Of a stretch of 64,000 bases of DNA, positions 44,197 through 51,823 are shown one piece after another. The notes below the pieces were generated by a model that made no database searches, had not been told where the DNA came from, and saw nothing but the letters and a program-made list of their open reading frames with translations. The position numbers and the translations under genes are program-made. The first letter of the stretch is position 1; the number at the start of each line of letters is the position of its first letter. Source of the stretch: Paludibacteraceae bacterium (GTDB taxonomy: Bacteria > Bacteroidota > Bacteroidia > Bacteroidales > Paludibacteraceae); the NCBI GenBank assembly GCA_017391525.1, contig JAFOYE010000006.1, positions 1-64,000 on the forward strand, read 5' to 3'.

Positions 44197-45003
44197 AAGC
44201 AAGCTTTTAGGATCGAGGTTATTTTTCTCGATATCTTTGAAGTAGTTGTATGTTCCCACTTTCAACTCAGCGCAAGCAGCCTCATCAGCTACGATAATAC
44301 CATGTTGGTGCATTTGGAGCGCAGAGATAGTCCACATGTGAGAGATTGGCTCCTCTACAGCGTGTTGCAACGCACGTGCTTTGTTGTGGCCGTTTACCAT
44401 GATGAGTACCTCATGAGCGTCCATGATAGTACCTACACCTACGGTCAAAGCTGTCTTTGGCACTTTGTTCACATCGTTGTCAAAGAAACGAGAGTTAGCG
44501 ATGATCGTGTCGGTAGTCAACTCTTTCATACGAGTGCGTGAGCTGAGTGAGCTACCTGGCTCGTTGAACGCGATGTGACCGTCAGGACCAATACCTCCGA
44601 GGAACAGTTTGATGCCGCCGTATTGTTTGATTTTCTCCTCATAGCGAGCGCACTCTGCCACGAGATCCTCTGCGTTACCGTTGAGGATATTTACGTTCTC
44701 AGGACGGATATCGATGTGAGAGAAGAAGTTCTTCCACATAAAGGTGTGGTAACTCTCAGAGTGATCCTCTGGAATACCTACATACTCGTCCATATTGAAA
44801 GTCACTACGTTACGGAAGCTTACTTTACCCTCTTTGTGAAGTTTAATCAAGTTGCGGTACATACCGAGAGGTGATGAACCGGTAGGCAAACCCAACACAA
44901 ATGGAGTTCCCTCTTTAGGGCCGAACTCGTTAATGCGTTTTGCTACGTAATTTGCTGCCCACTCTGAAAGTAGGTCATAGTTTGGTTGAATAACTAATCT
45001 CAT
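44194..45003 (-). CDS. nagB: Glucosamine-6-phosphate deaminase
   Basis: The 269-residue enzyme converts glucosamine-6-phosphate to fructose-6-phosphate and ammonia. Signatures: [51 protein letters not shown], and [14 protein letters not shown]. Length is normal for the family. Its stop codon (TTA on the plus strand, 44194-44196) is the last base run of a word array. It lies upstream of cysS. Confidence 0.97.
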   Translation of the reverse strand: MRLVIQPNYDLLSEWAANYVAKRINEFGPKEGTPFVLGLPTGSSPLGMYRNLIKLHKEGKVSFRNVVTFNMDEYVGIPEDHSESYHTFMWKNFFSHIDIRPENVNILNGNAEDLVAECARYEEKIKQYGGIKLFLGGIGPDGHIAFNEPGSSLSSRTRMKELTTDTIIANSRFFDNDVNKVPKTALTVGVGTIMDAHEVLIMVNGHNKARALQHAVEEPISHMWTISALQMHQHGIIVADEAACAELKVGTYNYFKDIEKNNLDPKSLL

Positions 45004-45048
45004 GATACTGTTTATTTAAATGTGTTAAAAATAATTCTTATTTTTTGG

Positions 45049-45106
45049 GGTTCAGAAGTTCAGTTGCGCTTCGCGCTTGTTCAGAAGTTCAGAAGTTCAG
45101 GAGTAT
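45049..45106. repeat. GTTCAG word-and-palindrome array, 3' side of four-helix gene
   Basis: GTTCAG(AA) occurs six times around the palindrome GCGC-ttc-GCGC. It lies between nagB and the four-helix-bundle gene, touching the latter's stop codon. Confidence 0.8.
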
Positions 45107-45489
45107 TTTGCTCCTTTTAATTCTGATTGCCTGATTTTCTCTACAAGATGATAAATCATTGCGGAGATTGTATTTATCTCTCCTTTTAGTTTGTCAAACT
45201 CCTCTTCAGATATATACTGCACATCATATGCACGATACAACTGACTCAGAACTTCTTGACAAGAACCCCTTGCTATTGATAAAAATTGTAAAAACTCCTT
45301 ATTACCTCCCCTACCAAATCCTTCTGCAATATTATCCATTATAGAACCCGCAGCTGCTCTTATTTGTTGTACGAATCGATAATCCCGTTCAAAGTCAGGT
45401 TTACGAGTAATCGTATAGATACTTTTAGATATAGCTCTAGCATTCTGCCATACCATCAAATCCTCTATCCTAGATATTCTCCCTGCCAT
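45097..45489 (-). CDS. Four-helix bundle protein (23S rRNA intervening-sequence family)
   Basis: The start at 45489 (MAGRISRIEDLMVWQNARAI) fits the family; a longer reading to 45528 only translates the flanking repeat. The 130-residue protein has the S23/IVP pattern: WQNARAISKSIYTITRK, DYRFVQQIRAAAGSIMDNIAEGFGRGGNKEFLQFLSIARGS, EVLSQLYRAYDVQYI, and a final helix. The family forms pentamers, is encoded in 23S rRNA intervening sequences, and is related to the Avd protein of diversity-generating retroelements; no retroelement is seen here. The gene is flanked on both sides by GTTCAG arrays. Confidence 0.85.
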   Translation of the reverse strand: MAGRISRIEDLMVWQNARAISKSIYTITRKPDFERDYRFVQQIRAAAGSIMDNIAEGFGRGGNKEFLQFLSIARGSCQEVLSQLYRAYDVQYISEEEFDKLKGEINTISAMIYHLVEKIRQSELKGAKYS

Positions 45490-45575
45490 ACTCTTCTGAA
45501 CTTTCTGAACACCTGAACTCCTGAACACCTGAACTCCTGAACCTAGTCCTCCTGGACTAACACCACTGCGCTGCG
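45487..45575. repeat. GTTCAG word-and-palindrome array, 5' side of four-helix gene
   Basis: CCTGAAC(T) words occur six times on the plus strand, ending at the glgB stop codon with AGTCC-tcct-GGACT and then GCGC-type palindromes. It mirrors the array on the other side of the four-helix gene. Confidence 0.8.
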
Positions 45576-47681
45576 CGCTGGCAAGTACAACTGCAACCAG
45601 CCTTTGCCTTCCTTCAAGTAGCCGTCATCTGGCATCGTAAAGTGCTCCACGCTATCGTCCGACAAGCCAAAGCCTGCAAACTCCTCCGCATCCGTGTTCA
45701 GCACCACTTTGTACTTACCTGCCTCCACAGGAATACCATATCCATCAAACGACTTCACGCCATTCCAGTTGAACACAAACACCAACTTGCCACGTTGGAA
45801 CGCCATCACTTGATCGCCCTCATTGTCGCACAACTTCTCATCCCATGGCAAATGCACACCATACTTCTTGTCTTTCACTGGCACCAAATGCTCACGCAAC
45901 AGATGCACCATCTTCTCATCAAAGAGGTTTAGACATGAGTAGAAGTAGTTCTCATGATTCACCAGACTCCATTGACGACGAGCGTACTTATGACTCCAGC
46001 CATTACCCTGACGAGGGAAATCTATCCACTCCGGATGACCAAACTCATTACCCATAAAGGTCAAATAACCACCGTTGATCGTTGAAGCCGTAATCAATCG
46101 AATCATCTTGTGCAACGCAATACCACGATCCACCATATAGGTCGAATGTCCTTTCTCAAAATGCCAATACATATCGGCATCGCACAAACGGAAAATAATC
46201 GTCTTATCGCCCACCAACGCTTGATCGTGACTCTCCGCGTAGGAGATAGTCTTCTCATCTTGGCGGCGATTAGTCATCTCGTAGAAGATATGCCCTGCCT
46301 TCCAATCCTCGTCACGCACCTCCTTGATATACTTAATCCAGAAATCAGGAATACCCATGGCCAATCGGTAGTCAAATCCCATACCGCCATCTTTGATTGG
46401 GTAAGCCAAACCTGGCATACCAGACATATCCTCCGCTATCGTGATAGCATTCTTCTTCACTTCGTGAATCAGCTTGTTCGCCAAGGTCAAGTAGCAAATC
46501 GCATCGCCATCCTCATTGCCGTTGTAATAGCAAGAATAGTCCACAAAATCCTCTCCCAAACCGTGACTCTTGTACATCATCGAGGTCACGCCATCGAAGC
46601 GAAAACCATCAAAGCCGTACACATCCATCCAGTATTTGCAGTTCGAGAGCAAGAAGTGCAACACCTCTGTCTTGCCGTAGTCAAAGCACAAGCTATCCCA
46701 TGCTGGATGCTCTCTGCGACCACCTGCGTGGAAGTATTGATAAGGCGTTCCGTCGAAGTTACCCAAGCCCTCCAACTCATTCTTCACCGCATGCGAATGC
46801 ACGATGTCCATAATCACATCCATGCCGTATGCGTGTGCATCATCAATCAGACGCTTCAACTCCTCAGGCGTACCGCAGCGAGAGGAAACAGCAAAGAAGT
46901 TAGACACATGATAGCCAAAACTGCCGTAATAAGGGTGCTCTTGTATTGCCATGATCTGCAAGCAGTTGTAGCCGAGCTTCGCAATACGTGGCAACACATC
47001 TGTGCGGAACTCCTCATACGAATTCACCTTCTCCTCCTCGCTCGACATACCGATATGACACTCGTAGATAAACAACGGATCATCCGCTTTTCTCCTCTTC
47101 GTTCCCTTGCCTTTAACCTTTAACCTTTCGCCTTTAACCTCCAAAGGTGCCCACACTTGCGCAGCAAACAGTTTGGTCACAGGATCCTGCACCACGCGGT
47201 TTGCATAACTAGGAATACGCTCACCTTTGCCGCCATACCACTCTACCAACAGTTTGTACAACTGCTCATGACGAATCATATCCTCATCCAGCACCACTTC
47301 CCACACGCCATTGCCAACAGGCTGCAAGCGATATGCCTCATCTTTCTGCCAGTTATTAAAGTCGCCAATCATGTATATGGCTGTAGCATTTGGCGCCCAC
47401 TCACGCAGTACCCATTGCGCCTTTGGCGCGGTTGAGAGGTTCAGAGGTTCAGACGCGCTTTGCGCTTGTTCAGAAGTTACTCCTGAACTCCTCAACTCCT
47501 GAACACCTGAACCCTCTATTTTGTGCAAACCAAAATAGAGATATCCATTCGCCCATTCACTCAGTTTCTTTCCGCCCGTTAGTTCTTTCTCTCGTTTGAG
47601 TGCATAGTTGTATCGTCCTTCGATGGCTTCTGCGTAAGGACGCAAATAGGTGTCTGATTTTACTAGTTTGAGCGTTTTCAT
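45543..47681 (-). CDS. glgB: 1,4-alpha-glucan branching enzyme
   Basis: The start at 47681 (MKTLKLVKSDTYLRPYAEAIEGRY) is fixed by the promoter at 47715-47745. The 712-residue GH13 enzyme makes alpha-1,6 branches in glycogen. Signatures: CBM48-like REWAPNATAIYMIGDFNNW, YECHIGMS, FDGFRFDGVTSMMY (nucleophile Asp) and ITIAEDMSGMPG (acid Glu). Two in-frame stretches are word arrays: residues about 56-89 (GTTCAG type with palindromes) and about 180-193 (GGTTAAAGGC type, giving KGERLKVKGKG). Both lie in loops before catalytic parts, so activity is probably kept. glgA and glgP are not in the window. Confidence 0.93.
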   Translation of the reverse strand: MKTLKLVKSDTYLRPYAEAIEGRYNYALKREKELTGGKKLSEWANGYLYFGLHKIEGSGVQELRSSGVTSEQAQSASEPLNLSTAPKAQWVLREWAPNATAIYMIGDFNNWQKDEAYRLQPVGNGVWEVVLDEDMIRHEQLYKLLVEWYGGKGERIPSYANRVVQDPVTKLFAAQVWAPLEVKGERLKVKGKGTKRRKADDPLFIYECHIGMSSEEEKVNSYEEFRTDVLPRIAKLGYNCLQIMAIQEHPYYGSFGYHVSNFFAVSSRCGTPEELKRLIDDAHAYGMDVIMDIVHSHAVKNELEGLGNFDGTPYQYFHAGGRREHPAWDSLCFDYGKTEVLHFLLSNCKYWMDVYGFDGFRFDGVTSMMYKSHGLGEDFVDYSCYYNGNEDGDAICYLTLANKLIHEVKKNAITIAEDMSGMPGLAYPIKDGGMGFDYRLAMGIPDFWIKYIKEVRDEDWKAGHIFYEMTNRRQDEKTISYAESHDQALVGDKTIIFRLCDADMYWHFEKGHSTYMVDRGIALHKMIRLITASTINGGYLTFMGNEFGHPEWIDFPRQGNGWSHKYARRQWSLVNHENYFYSCLNLFDEKMVHLLREHLVPVKDKKYGVHLPWDEKLCDNEGDQVMAFQRGKLVFVFNWNGVKSFDGYGIPVEAGKYKVVLNTDAEEFAGFGLSDDSVEHFTMPDDGYLKEGKGWLQLYLPARSAVVLVQED
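47104..47142. repeat. CCTTTAACCT word array inside glgB
   Basis: The word CCTTTAACCT recurs three to four times. It encodes lysine-rich residues 180-193 of GlgB, between VWAPLEV and the conserved YECHIGMS. Confidence 0.7.
47416..47516. repeat. GTTCAG word-and-palindrome array inside glgB
   Basis: Words GAGGTTCAG and CTCCTGAAC surround GCGCC-ttt-GGCGC (47417-47429) and GCGC-ttt-GCGC (47456-47466). It encodes about 34 in-frame residues (56-89). It matches the arrays flanking the four-helix gene. Confidence 0.85.
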
Positions 47682-47714
47682 CAAGTTAAAATATTCTATT
47701 TTACAAAACGGGTG

Positions 47715-47745
47715 CAAAGTTACTAAAAAAAATGCACATACGCAA
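47715..47745 (-). promoter_or_regulatory. Bacteroidetes promoter of glgB
   Basis: Minus strand: TTG (47743-47745), 20 bases, TAACTTTG (47715-47722), 34 bases before the start codon. Confidence 0.85.
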
Positions 47746-47752
47746 GTAAAGC

Positions 47753-47886
47753 GAGCATTTTTTATGAGAAAGCTATAGATTACATCTATATGTGCCGCAT
47801 TCATCCCACTATGGGAGCTTGCTCATAATAGTGCGGATGAAGGTGGAACAAGAAGGCGTAGCCGATTTTCTCATAAAAAAATGTGA
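47753..47886. repeat. Imperfect inverted-repeat element upstream of glgB
   Basis: GAGCATTTTTTATGAGAAA (about 47753-47771) reappears inverted as TTTCTCATAAAAAAATGTGAGC (47866-47887, given here only to mark the arms). The 130 bases enclosed hold a further palindrome CACTAT...ATAGTG with GAGC-tt-GCTC at its centre. This is MITE-like in shape, but no transposase was seen and target duplication is not clear. Confidence 0.45.
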
Positions 47887-47898
47887 GCGGACTGAAGT

Positions 47899-48070
47899 AT
47901 GGGCTGCATTTTTCAGCTGTAATTTCGAGGAGGGACCCACTTGTGGGAGGTGCCATCGAAGTACTAAAAAAATGTATATGTGCAAGAAAAGTTCACTTTT
48001 ATTGCCATGGGCTGCATTTTTCAACTGTAATTTCGAGGAGGGACCCACTTGTGGGAGGTGCCATCGAAGT
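47899..48070. repeat. Two direct copies of a 64-base repeat
   Basis: 47899-47962 and 48007-48070 are the same 64-base unit (one difference: CAGCTG or CAACTG). Each holds CCCAC-tt-GTGGG and ends CCATCGAAGT, beside a T-rich stretch and TGCGTATGTC or TGCACATATAC sequence. Read on the minus strand, each copy follows a TTG and a TAACTTCG/TACTTCGA-like box, so it looks like a decayed promoter and leader duplicated in tandem. No gene is seen between 47760 and 48134. Confidence 0.7.
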
Positions 48071-48134
48071 TACATTTTTTCTGACATACGCAAGCAAAAC
48101 ACACTTTATTTTCCCAACAGATAGATTTTATCTA

Positions 48135-48515
48135 TCACTCAGTCTTTTTCATCTGCTGATGCAGTTGCGCCACAACAAACCCACGCAAGGTTGTATAACG
48201 CTTCTCTCCCTGCTTCGAATACTTAAACTGTTGCTCAAAAAGCTCTTGCCAATACGCCGCACGCTCGGGATTGCTAAGTTCTTTTTTCACAAGTAGTTGC
48301 ACTTGCTGAAAAAGACTTCGATTTTCACTCGCAGCTTCCGACCATTTTCCCTCATGGCAATGATAAACATAGGTCTCCAACGGACCATAAACAGGCCTAC
48401 CTTTGGCATCTTTGCCATAACATTTGCGACGAGTAACGGTCACGCGACCGTCGGAAGTAGAAGACAACTTGCCAGTCATATTTTCAACTGGCGAAATCAA
48501 TGTACTTTGAGACAT
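48135..48515 (-). CDS. Conserved-looking protein of unknown function
   Basis: This 126-residue cytosolic protein has no signal peptide. It starts MSQSTLISPVENMTGKLSSTSDGRVTVTRRKCYGKDAKGRP, then PLETYVYHCHEGKW, and an acidic/basic helical C-terminal half (FQQVQLLVKKELSNPERAAYWQELFEQQFKYSK). Composition and codons are like its neighbours, and it has its own consensus promoter 160 bases upstream with a long leader (48676-48706). I do not recognise a domain. Confidence 0.65.
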   Translation of the reverse strand: MSQSTLISPVENMTGKLSSTSDGRVTVTRRKCYGKDAKGRPVYGPLETYVYHCHEGKWSEAASENRSLFQQVQLLVKKELSNPERAAYWQELFEQQFKYSKQGEKRYTTLRGFVVAQLHQQMKKTE

Positions 48516-48675
48516 AATTGATTAAGATTTAGTTTAGTTAATGTATAAGGTTATTTTTCTTCTCTTTTACTTATGTTTTTCCTTGTCAATTACGCACTAT
48601 TCACGCACAATAAGCGCACAATAAACGCACTATTCAGCAGCTTTCACTAGGGATTTATGCCGCCAAAATCGAATG

Positions 48676-48706
48676 CAAAGATACAAAAAAATCCGCAATT
48701 TTCCAA
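48676..48706 (-). promoter_or_regulatory. Bacteroidetes promoter of gene at 48135
   Basis: Minus strand: TTG (48704-48706), 20 bases, TATCTTTG (48676-48683). The leader to the start codon is about 155 bases. Confidence 0.8.
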
Positions 48707-48758
48707 ATTTTCAGGAGATTATTTTTGAGAAAATGCACCTTAAAATTACCAATCATAA

Positions 48759-48960
48759 TTGACAGCACTGTCAGCTATTTTTAACTTACGTCCCCGTACA
48801 CGCGCGGACGAGAATATAGATTTTTCTGACAGTGCTGGCAATACACGAATAGCCCAACTAACACATACACCTAACTATCAAACACTTACAACTCTTTTAT
48901 TGATTGTCAGCAAATGACAGCAGAATCGCTTCTGACAGTATTTATAATTGCCAGCTATTA
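48759..48960. promoter_or_regulatory. Cluster of inverted TGACAG half-sites
   Basis: TTGACAGCACTGTCAG (48759-48774) reappears inverted with one change at 48836-48851. TGTCA-gcaaa-TGACA lies near 48905-48920, CTGACAG near 48932, and TTGCCAGC near 48949. Spacing and palindromy suggest binding sites for a dimeric regulator or the ends of a small element. The protein that binds is unknown. Confidence 0.5.
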
Positions 48961-48999
48961 CGCCTCAGGATCAATGACCAAATTTTTCGTATGATATAT

Positions 49000-49030
49000 T
49001 TGCTTATATAGGCTATTTTTTGTACCTTTG
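49000..49030 (+). promoter_or_regulatory. Bacteroidetes promoter of LRR gene
   Basis: TTG (49000-49002), 20 bases, TACCTTTG (49023-49030), then CAGC. The start codon follows at 49065. Confidence 0.85.
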
Positions 49031-49064
49031 CAGCGTCTTTGTATAACCTTATAACATATAGCAT

Positions 49065-50669
49065 ATGAAAAAGACATTTTCTCTACTTCTCGTTCTTTTT
49101 TGTTCGCTAACTCTTTGGGCAGAGAAGTTTGAGTATAACGAAATTTTCTACAACACGATTAACGATAGCACTGCTGAGGTACACTTCCAAACGTGGTGGG
49201 GTTTTTCAGGTTATCAACACGATACTATTGTCATTCCACCTACGGTTGATTACAACGGAAGAACATATCGCGTTGTCGGTATCGTGCAGAGTGCATTCAT
49301 TGACTTTACTTCTCTCATTACTGTTTCTATTCCCAACACCGTTACAACTATAGGAATAAGTGCTTTCGCTAATTGTACGAATCTTAGCAAGGTGCTTATA
49401 CCATCTTCTGTACAAACAATAGGTAGTGCAGCATTTGCTTATTGTACATCGCTGAAAGAAGTGACTTGCTTGGCTCCTATTCCGCCTACATGTGGAGAAC
49501 TCGTGCTTAATGATTATGAAATGTTCTATGGTGTAGATATTTCTAATGTCCTACTTTATGTTCCCGTTGAGTCAATAGATCTATATAAAAAAGCCGAATA
49601 TTGGAAAGACTTTAAGATTGTGCCATATTATGGTTCTGAGGAATGCTACGAATATCAACATGTTAATATGTCAGTCCGAGTATTCGGTAAGTCTTCAATA
49701 ATTTTTGATCTTTCTAATAATGGCACTATTGATCCTCCTTATGTGGATAGTATATGGATTGTAAATACAGACCAAGAGCCATTGAGAAAACTTTATGCAC
49801 AATCAAGAGATACCATAGATATTTCGTTTCTTGAAAAACAAGGACATTATATATTAAGGGTGTATATTGATGGATGTGTAAAGAGTAGGACATTTGTGTA
49901 TCGTAATGTACAAAACAAATGGTCTGACACTTGGTGCGATACGTGGAACGTGCTTTATCATGGGTGGGATCCTGAAGGTGGAGATGACCCATATATGCCG
50001 TATACTTTCATTTATCAGTTGGAAGAAGATACTACAATCAATGATTTGACCTATCAAAGACTTACAGGGCGTTTTAGTTTAAGTACAATGCCTTCGAATA
50101 AAGAGTATGTAGCAGCTTTGCGTTTTTCCGAGAATAAAAAAGTATTTATTCATTATGATGATACCGAATACCTACTTTATGACTTTGGTGCACAAGTAGG
50201 AGATACGCTGGAAATATTTGGAGGTATCGATTATTACAAGGATTTCAAGACGCTTACACACGTCATTACAGAAATAGACACGCTGGATGATGGAAAGTTG
50301 CAAATCTATTCTAATGCGATAATTCAAGAGTCGGAAGGTTATGAGACTCCATTCGAAAGATTATATCCTAAGATTTGGATAGAAGGCGTTGGATCTAAAG
50401 ATGGTATTGTGCAGAATAGTGCGACAAATCGGATAGGTATAGGACCTTGTGTGTTGCTATGTGCTTATCATAACGATGAATGTATTTATACTACGGATAA
50501 CCCTTATTATACCTCATTAGGTTGCGTGTATAATGATCCTATCTTTAGTGCTACAGAAGAAGTAAAATTATTCACCCCATCTGCTCAAAAGATTATGCAC
50601 AATGGGCAGTTGTTCATTCTCCGTGACAGCAAAACCTATAATGTCATGGGAGTAGAAATAACAAAATAA
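49065..50669 (+). CDS. Secreted BspA-type leucine-rich repeat protein, short C-terminal tail
   Basis: This 534-residue secreted protein has a signal peptide to about residue 19. Three or more LRR_5 (BspA) repeats lie near 50-150 (VVGIVQSAFIDFTSLITVSIP, TTIGISAFANCTNLSKVLIP, TIGSAAFAYCTSLKEVTC). A long middle region follows without a family I recognise, and the tail KIMHNGQLFILRDSKTYNVM then GVEITK. BspA proteins bind host or bacterial surface partners. The tail matches those at 24770, 27854 and 50690. The next gene follows after 20 bases. Confidence 0.8.
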   Translation: MKKTFSLLLVLFCSLTLWAEKFEYNEIFYNTINDSTAEVHFQTWWGFSGYQHDTIVIPPTVDYNGRTYRVVGIVQSAFIDFTSLITVSIPNTVTTIGISAFANCTNLSKVLIPSSVQTIGSAAFAYCTSLKEVTCLAPIPPTCGELVLNDYEMFYGVDISNVLLYVPVESIDLYKKAEYWKDFKIVPYYGSEECYEYQHVNMSVRVFGKSSIIFDLSNNGTIDPPYVDSIWIVNTDQEPLRKLYAQSRDTIDISFLEKQGHYILRVYIDGCVKSRTFVYRNVQNKWSDTWCDTWNVLYHGWDPEGGDDPYMPYTFIYQLEEDTTINDLTYQRLTGRFSLSTMPSNKEYVAALRFSENKKVFIHYDDTEYLLYDFGAQVGDTLEIFGGIDYYKDFKTLTHVITEIDTLDDGKLQIYSNAIIQESEGYETPFERLYPKIWIEGVGSKDGIVQNSATNRIGIGPCVLLCAYHNDECIYTTDNPYYTSLGCVYNDPIFSATEEVKLFTPSAQKIMHNGQLFILRDSKTYNVMGVEITK

Positions 50670-50689
50670 CCTCGTAAATACTTACACCT

Positions 50690-51376
50690 ATGAAACGAAC
50701 ATTACTTTTTCTCTTTTGTGCGCTAATGAGCACACAAATGTTTTCGGAATCAAGTTCTCCCTATGCTGATTATTATTGGTATTGGGATAGCATCATCTAT
50801 CTAGAAAAAGGTAATCGAGAATTTATTATATATAATGACTCCTTGCTCTCAGCATCAGACAAAGAGAACTTTACCCACACTGGTGATGTTTCGTATCCAG
50901 AATACACCAACCTAAAATGGGGAACAACTAAACCTAATGCTATCATTGAAGATGAAGAACATGTGTTATATCGAGCTCCCTCCTACAAGAATGGTCAGCA
51001 TGACTGTGTATTTGTATCCCACCGATTTCTTGTTAAACTAAAGAATAGCGAAGACCTGACGATTTTGCAAAACATGGCAGATCAGTACAACGTAACAATA
51101 ATAGAAGAAGACTACATTTTACCTCTATGGAATCTTTTACAATGCGGTTTACCATCTACGTACAATGCAATGGAGTTGGCAAACATTTTTTATGAATCAG
51201 GGTTGTTTGCAGTAACAGAGCCAAGTTTTTGGTATGCCCATAGCGACGATGAAACTGCGATTATTCCAATCATCCCCAACCATCCAAAATCCACAAAAAA
51301 GATACTTCAGAATGGAATATTGATGATTGAAAAAGACGGAAAGACCTACAACGTCATGGGAATGGAAGTGAAATAA
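50690..51376 (+). CDS. Orphan subtilase (S8) prodomain-like protein, short C-terminal tail
   Basis: This 228-residue protein has a signal peptide (cleaved near SES) without a clear lipobox. It aligns along its length with the lipoprotein at 1139: YYWYWDSIIYLEKGN, EHVLYRAPSY, SHRFLVKLKNSEDL, ANIFYESGLFAVTEP. It then adds a linker and the tail KKILQNGILMIEKDGKTYNV then MGMEVK, which the 1139 protein lacks. No catalytic domain follows. It is 20 bases after the LRR gene and probably shares its promoter. A role as an S8 inhibitor or chaperone is inference. A terminator follows at 51420-51443. Confidence 0.75.
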   Translation: MKRTLLFLFCALMSTQMFSESSSPYADYYWYWDSIIYLEKGNREFIIYNDSLLSASDKENFTHTGDVSYPEYTNLKWGTTKPNAIIEDEEHVLYRAPSYKNGQHDCVFVSHRFLVKLKNSEDLTILQNMADQYNVTIIEEDYILPLWNLLQCGLPSTYNAMELANIFYESGLFAVTEPSFWYAHSDDETAIIPIIPNHPKSTKKILQNGILMIEKDGKTYNVMGMEVK

Positions 51377-51419
51377 TCACCTCTCATACTTCACCTCGTT
51401 TCCCTCACATTACCTCATA

Positions 51420-51443
51420 ACAAGCCTCCTCTCGGGGGCTTGT
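51420..51443 (+). terminator. Rho-independent terminator of LRR/prodomain operon
   Basis: ACAAGCC (51420-51426) pairs with GGCTTGT (51437-51443) around a GC-rich loop, followed by TTGTTTG. It lies 43 bases after the stop codon. Confidence 0.7.
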
Positions 51444-51771
51444 TTGTTTGCCGCCACATTTATTTAAGATTCAGCGGTTGCGTTTTTGGATATCCTTTAA
51501 TCGGGGCCCCCACGAACTTCAACGGAGTCCCCAAAAAAGCAGATAGCTTTTTGGGGTGCATTGTGAGCGAGTGGGGAGAGGAGAAATGGCGGCAACCTCA
51601 ACGAGCAGAGCGAGTTCTTTGTTGTAAGCCCGTTTTGACGAGGTGGCAATATATTACGGAGTACCATGTAATCTTTATCCTTTGAAATAAGATTTATAAG
51701 ATTTCTCGAGCCCTTCGGCGAGTAGGAGAACGAACAGGAGGTTTTTCCCGATCACATAATAATGTGATTTT
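51444..51771. other. Intergenic region with GC-rich block and hairpins
   Basis: A GC-rich block at about 51490-51660 holds CCCCAAAAAaGC with its partner GCTTTTTGGGG, and several GAGCGAG-type motifs (51569-51580, 51602-51618). A repeat-like hairpin (CTCGAGCCCTTCGGCGAG) lies near 51704-51721. At 51750-51767 ATCACAT and ATGTGAT pair before a T-run. An 81-residue frame spans the block but has no support. Confidence 0.4.
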
Positions 51772-51802
51772 TTGCATACATCATTTTTTTTTCGTACCTT
51801 TG
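51772..51802 (+). promoter_or_regulatory. Bacteroidetes promoter of nuclease gene
   Basis: TTG (51772-51774), 20 bases, TACCTTTG (51795-51802), then CAGC. It fixes the start codon at 51824. Confidence 0.85.
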
Positions 51803-51823
51803 CAGCCCAATTCATACACGCAA

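Larger units (their letters stand above)
48516..49064. other. Intergenic region with word array and inverted TGACAG sites
   Basis: 48591-48640 has the word CGCACTATT or CGCACAATA repeated four times. 48676-48706 is the promoter of the upstream gene. 48759-48960 holds six CTGACAG/CTGTCAG-type half-sites. 49000-49030 is the promoter of the LRR gene. No gene is supported. Confidence 0.6.

Noticed and set aside
44062..44541. Open frame across the GGTCTCTCAG array
   Set aside because: Its codons are repeats of the word and palindromes, and its 3' part is antisense to nagB.
51444..51690. Reprogrammed guide RNA of IscB/HEARO type
   Set aside because: No IscB, IsrB or HNH gene is near and the required core pairings could not be shown.
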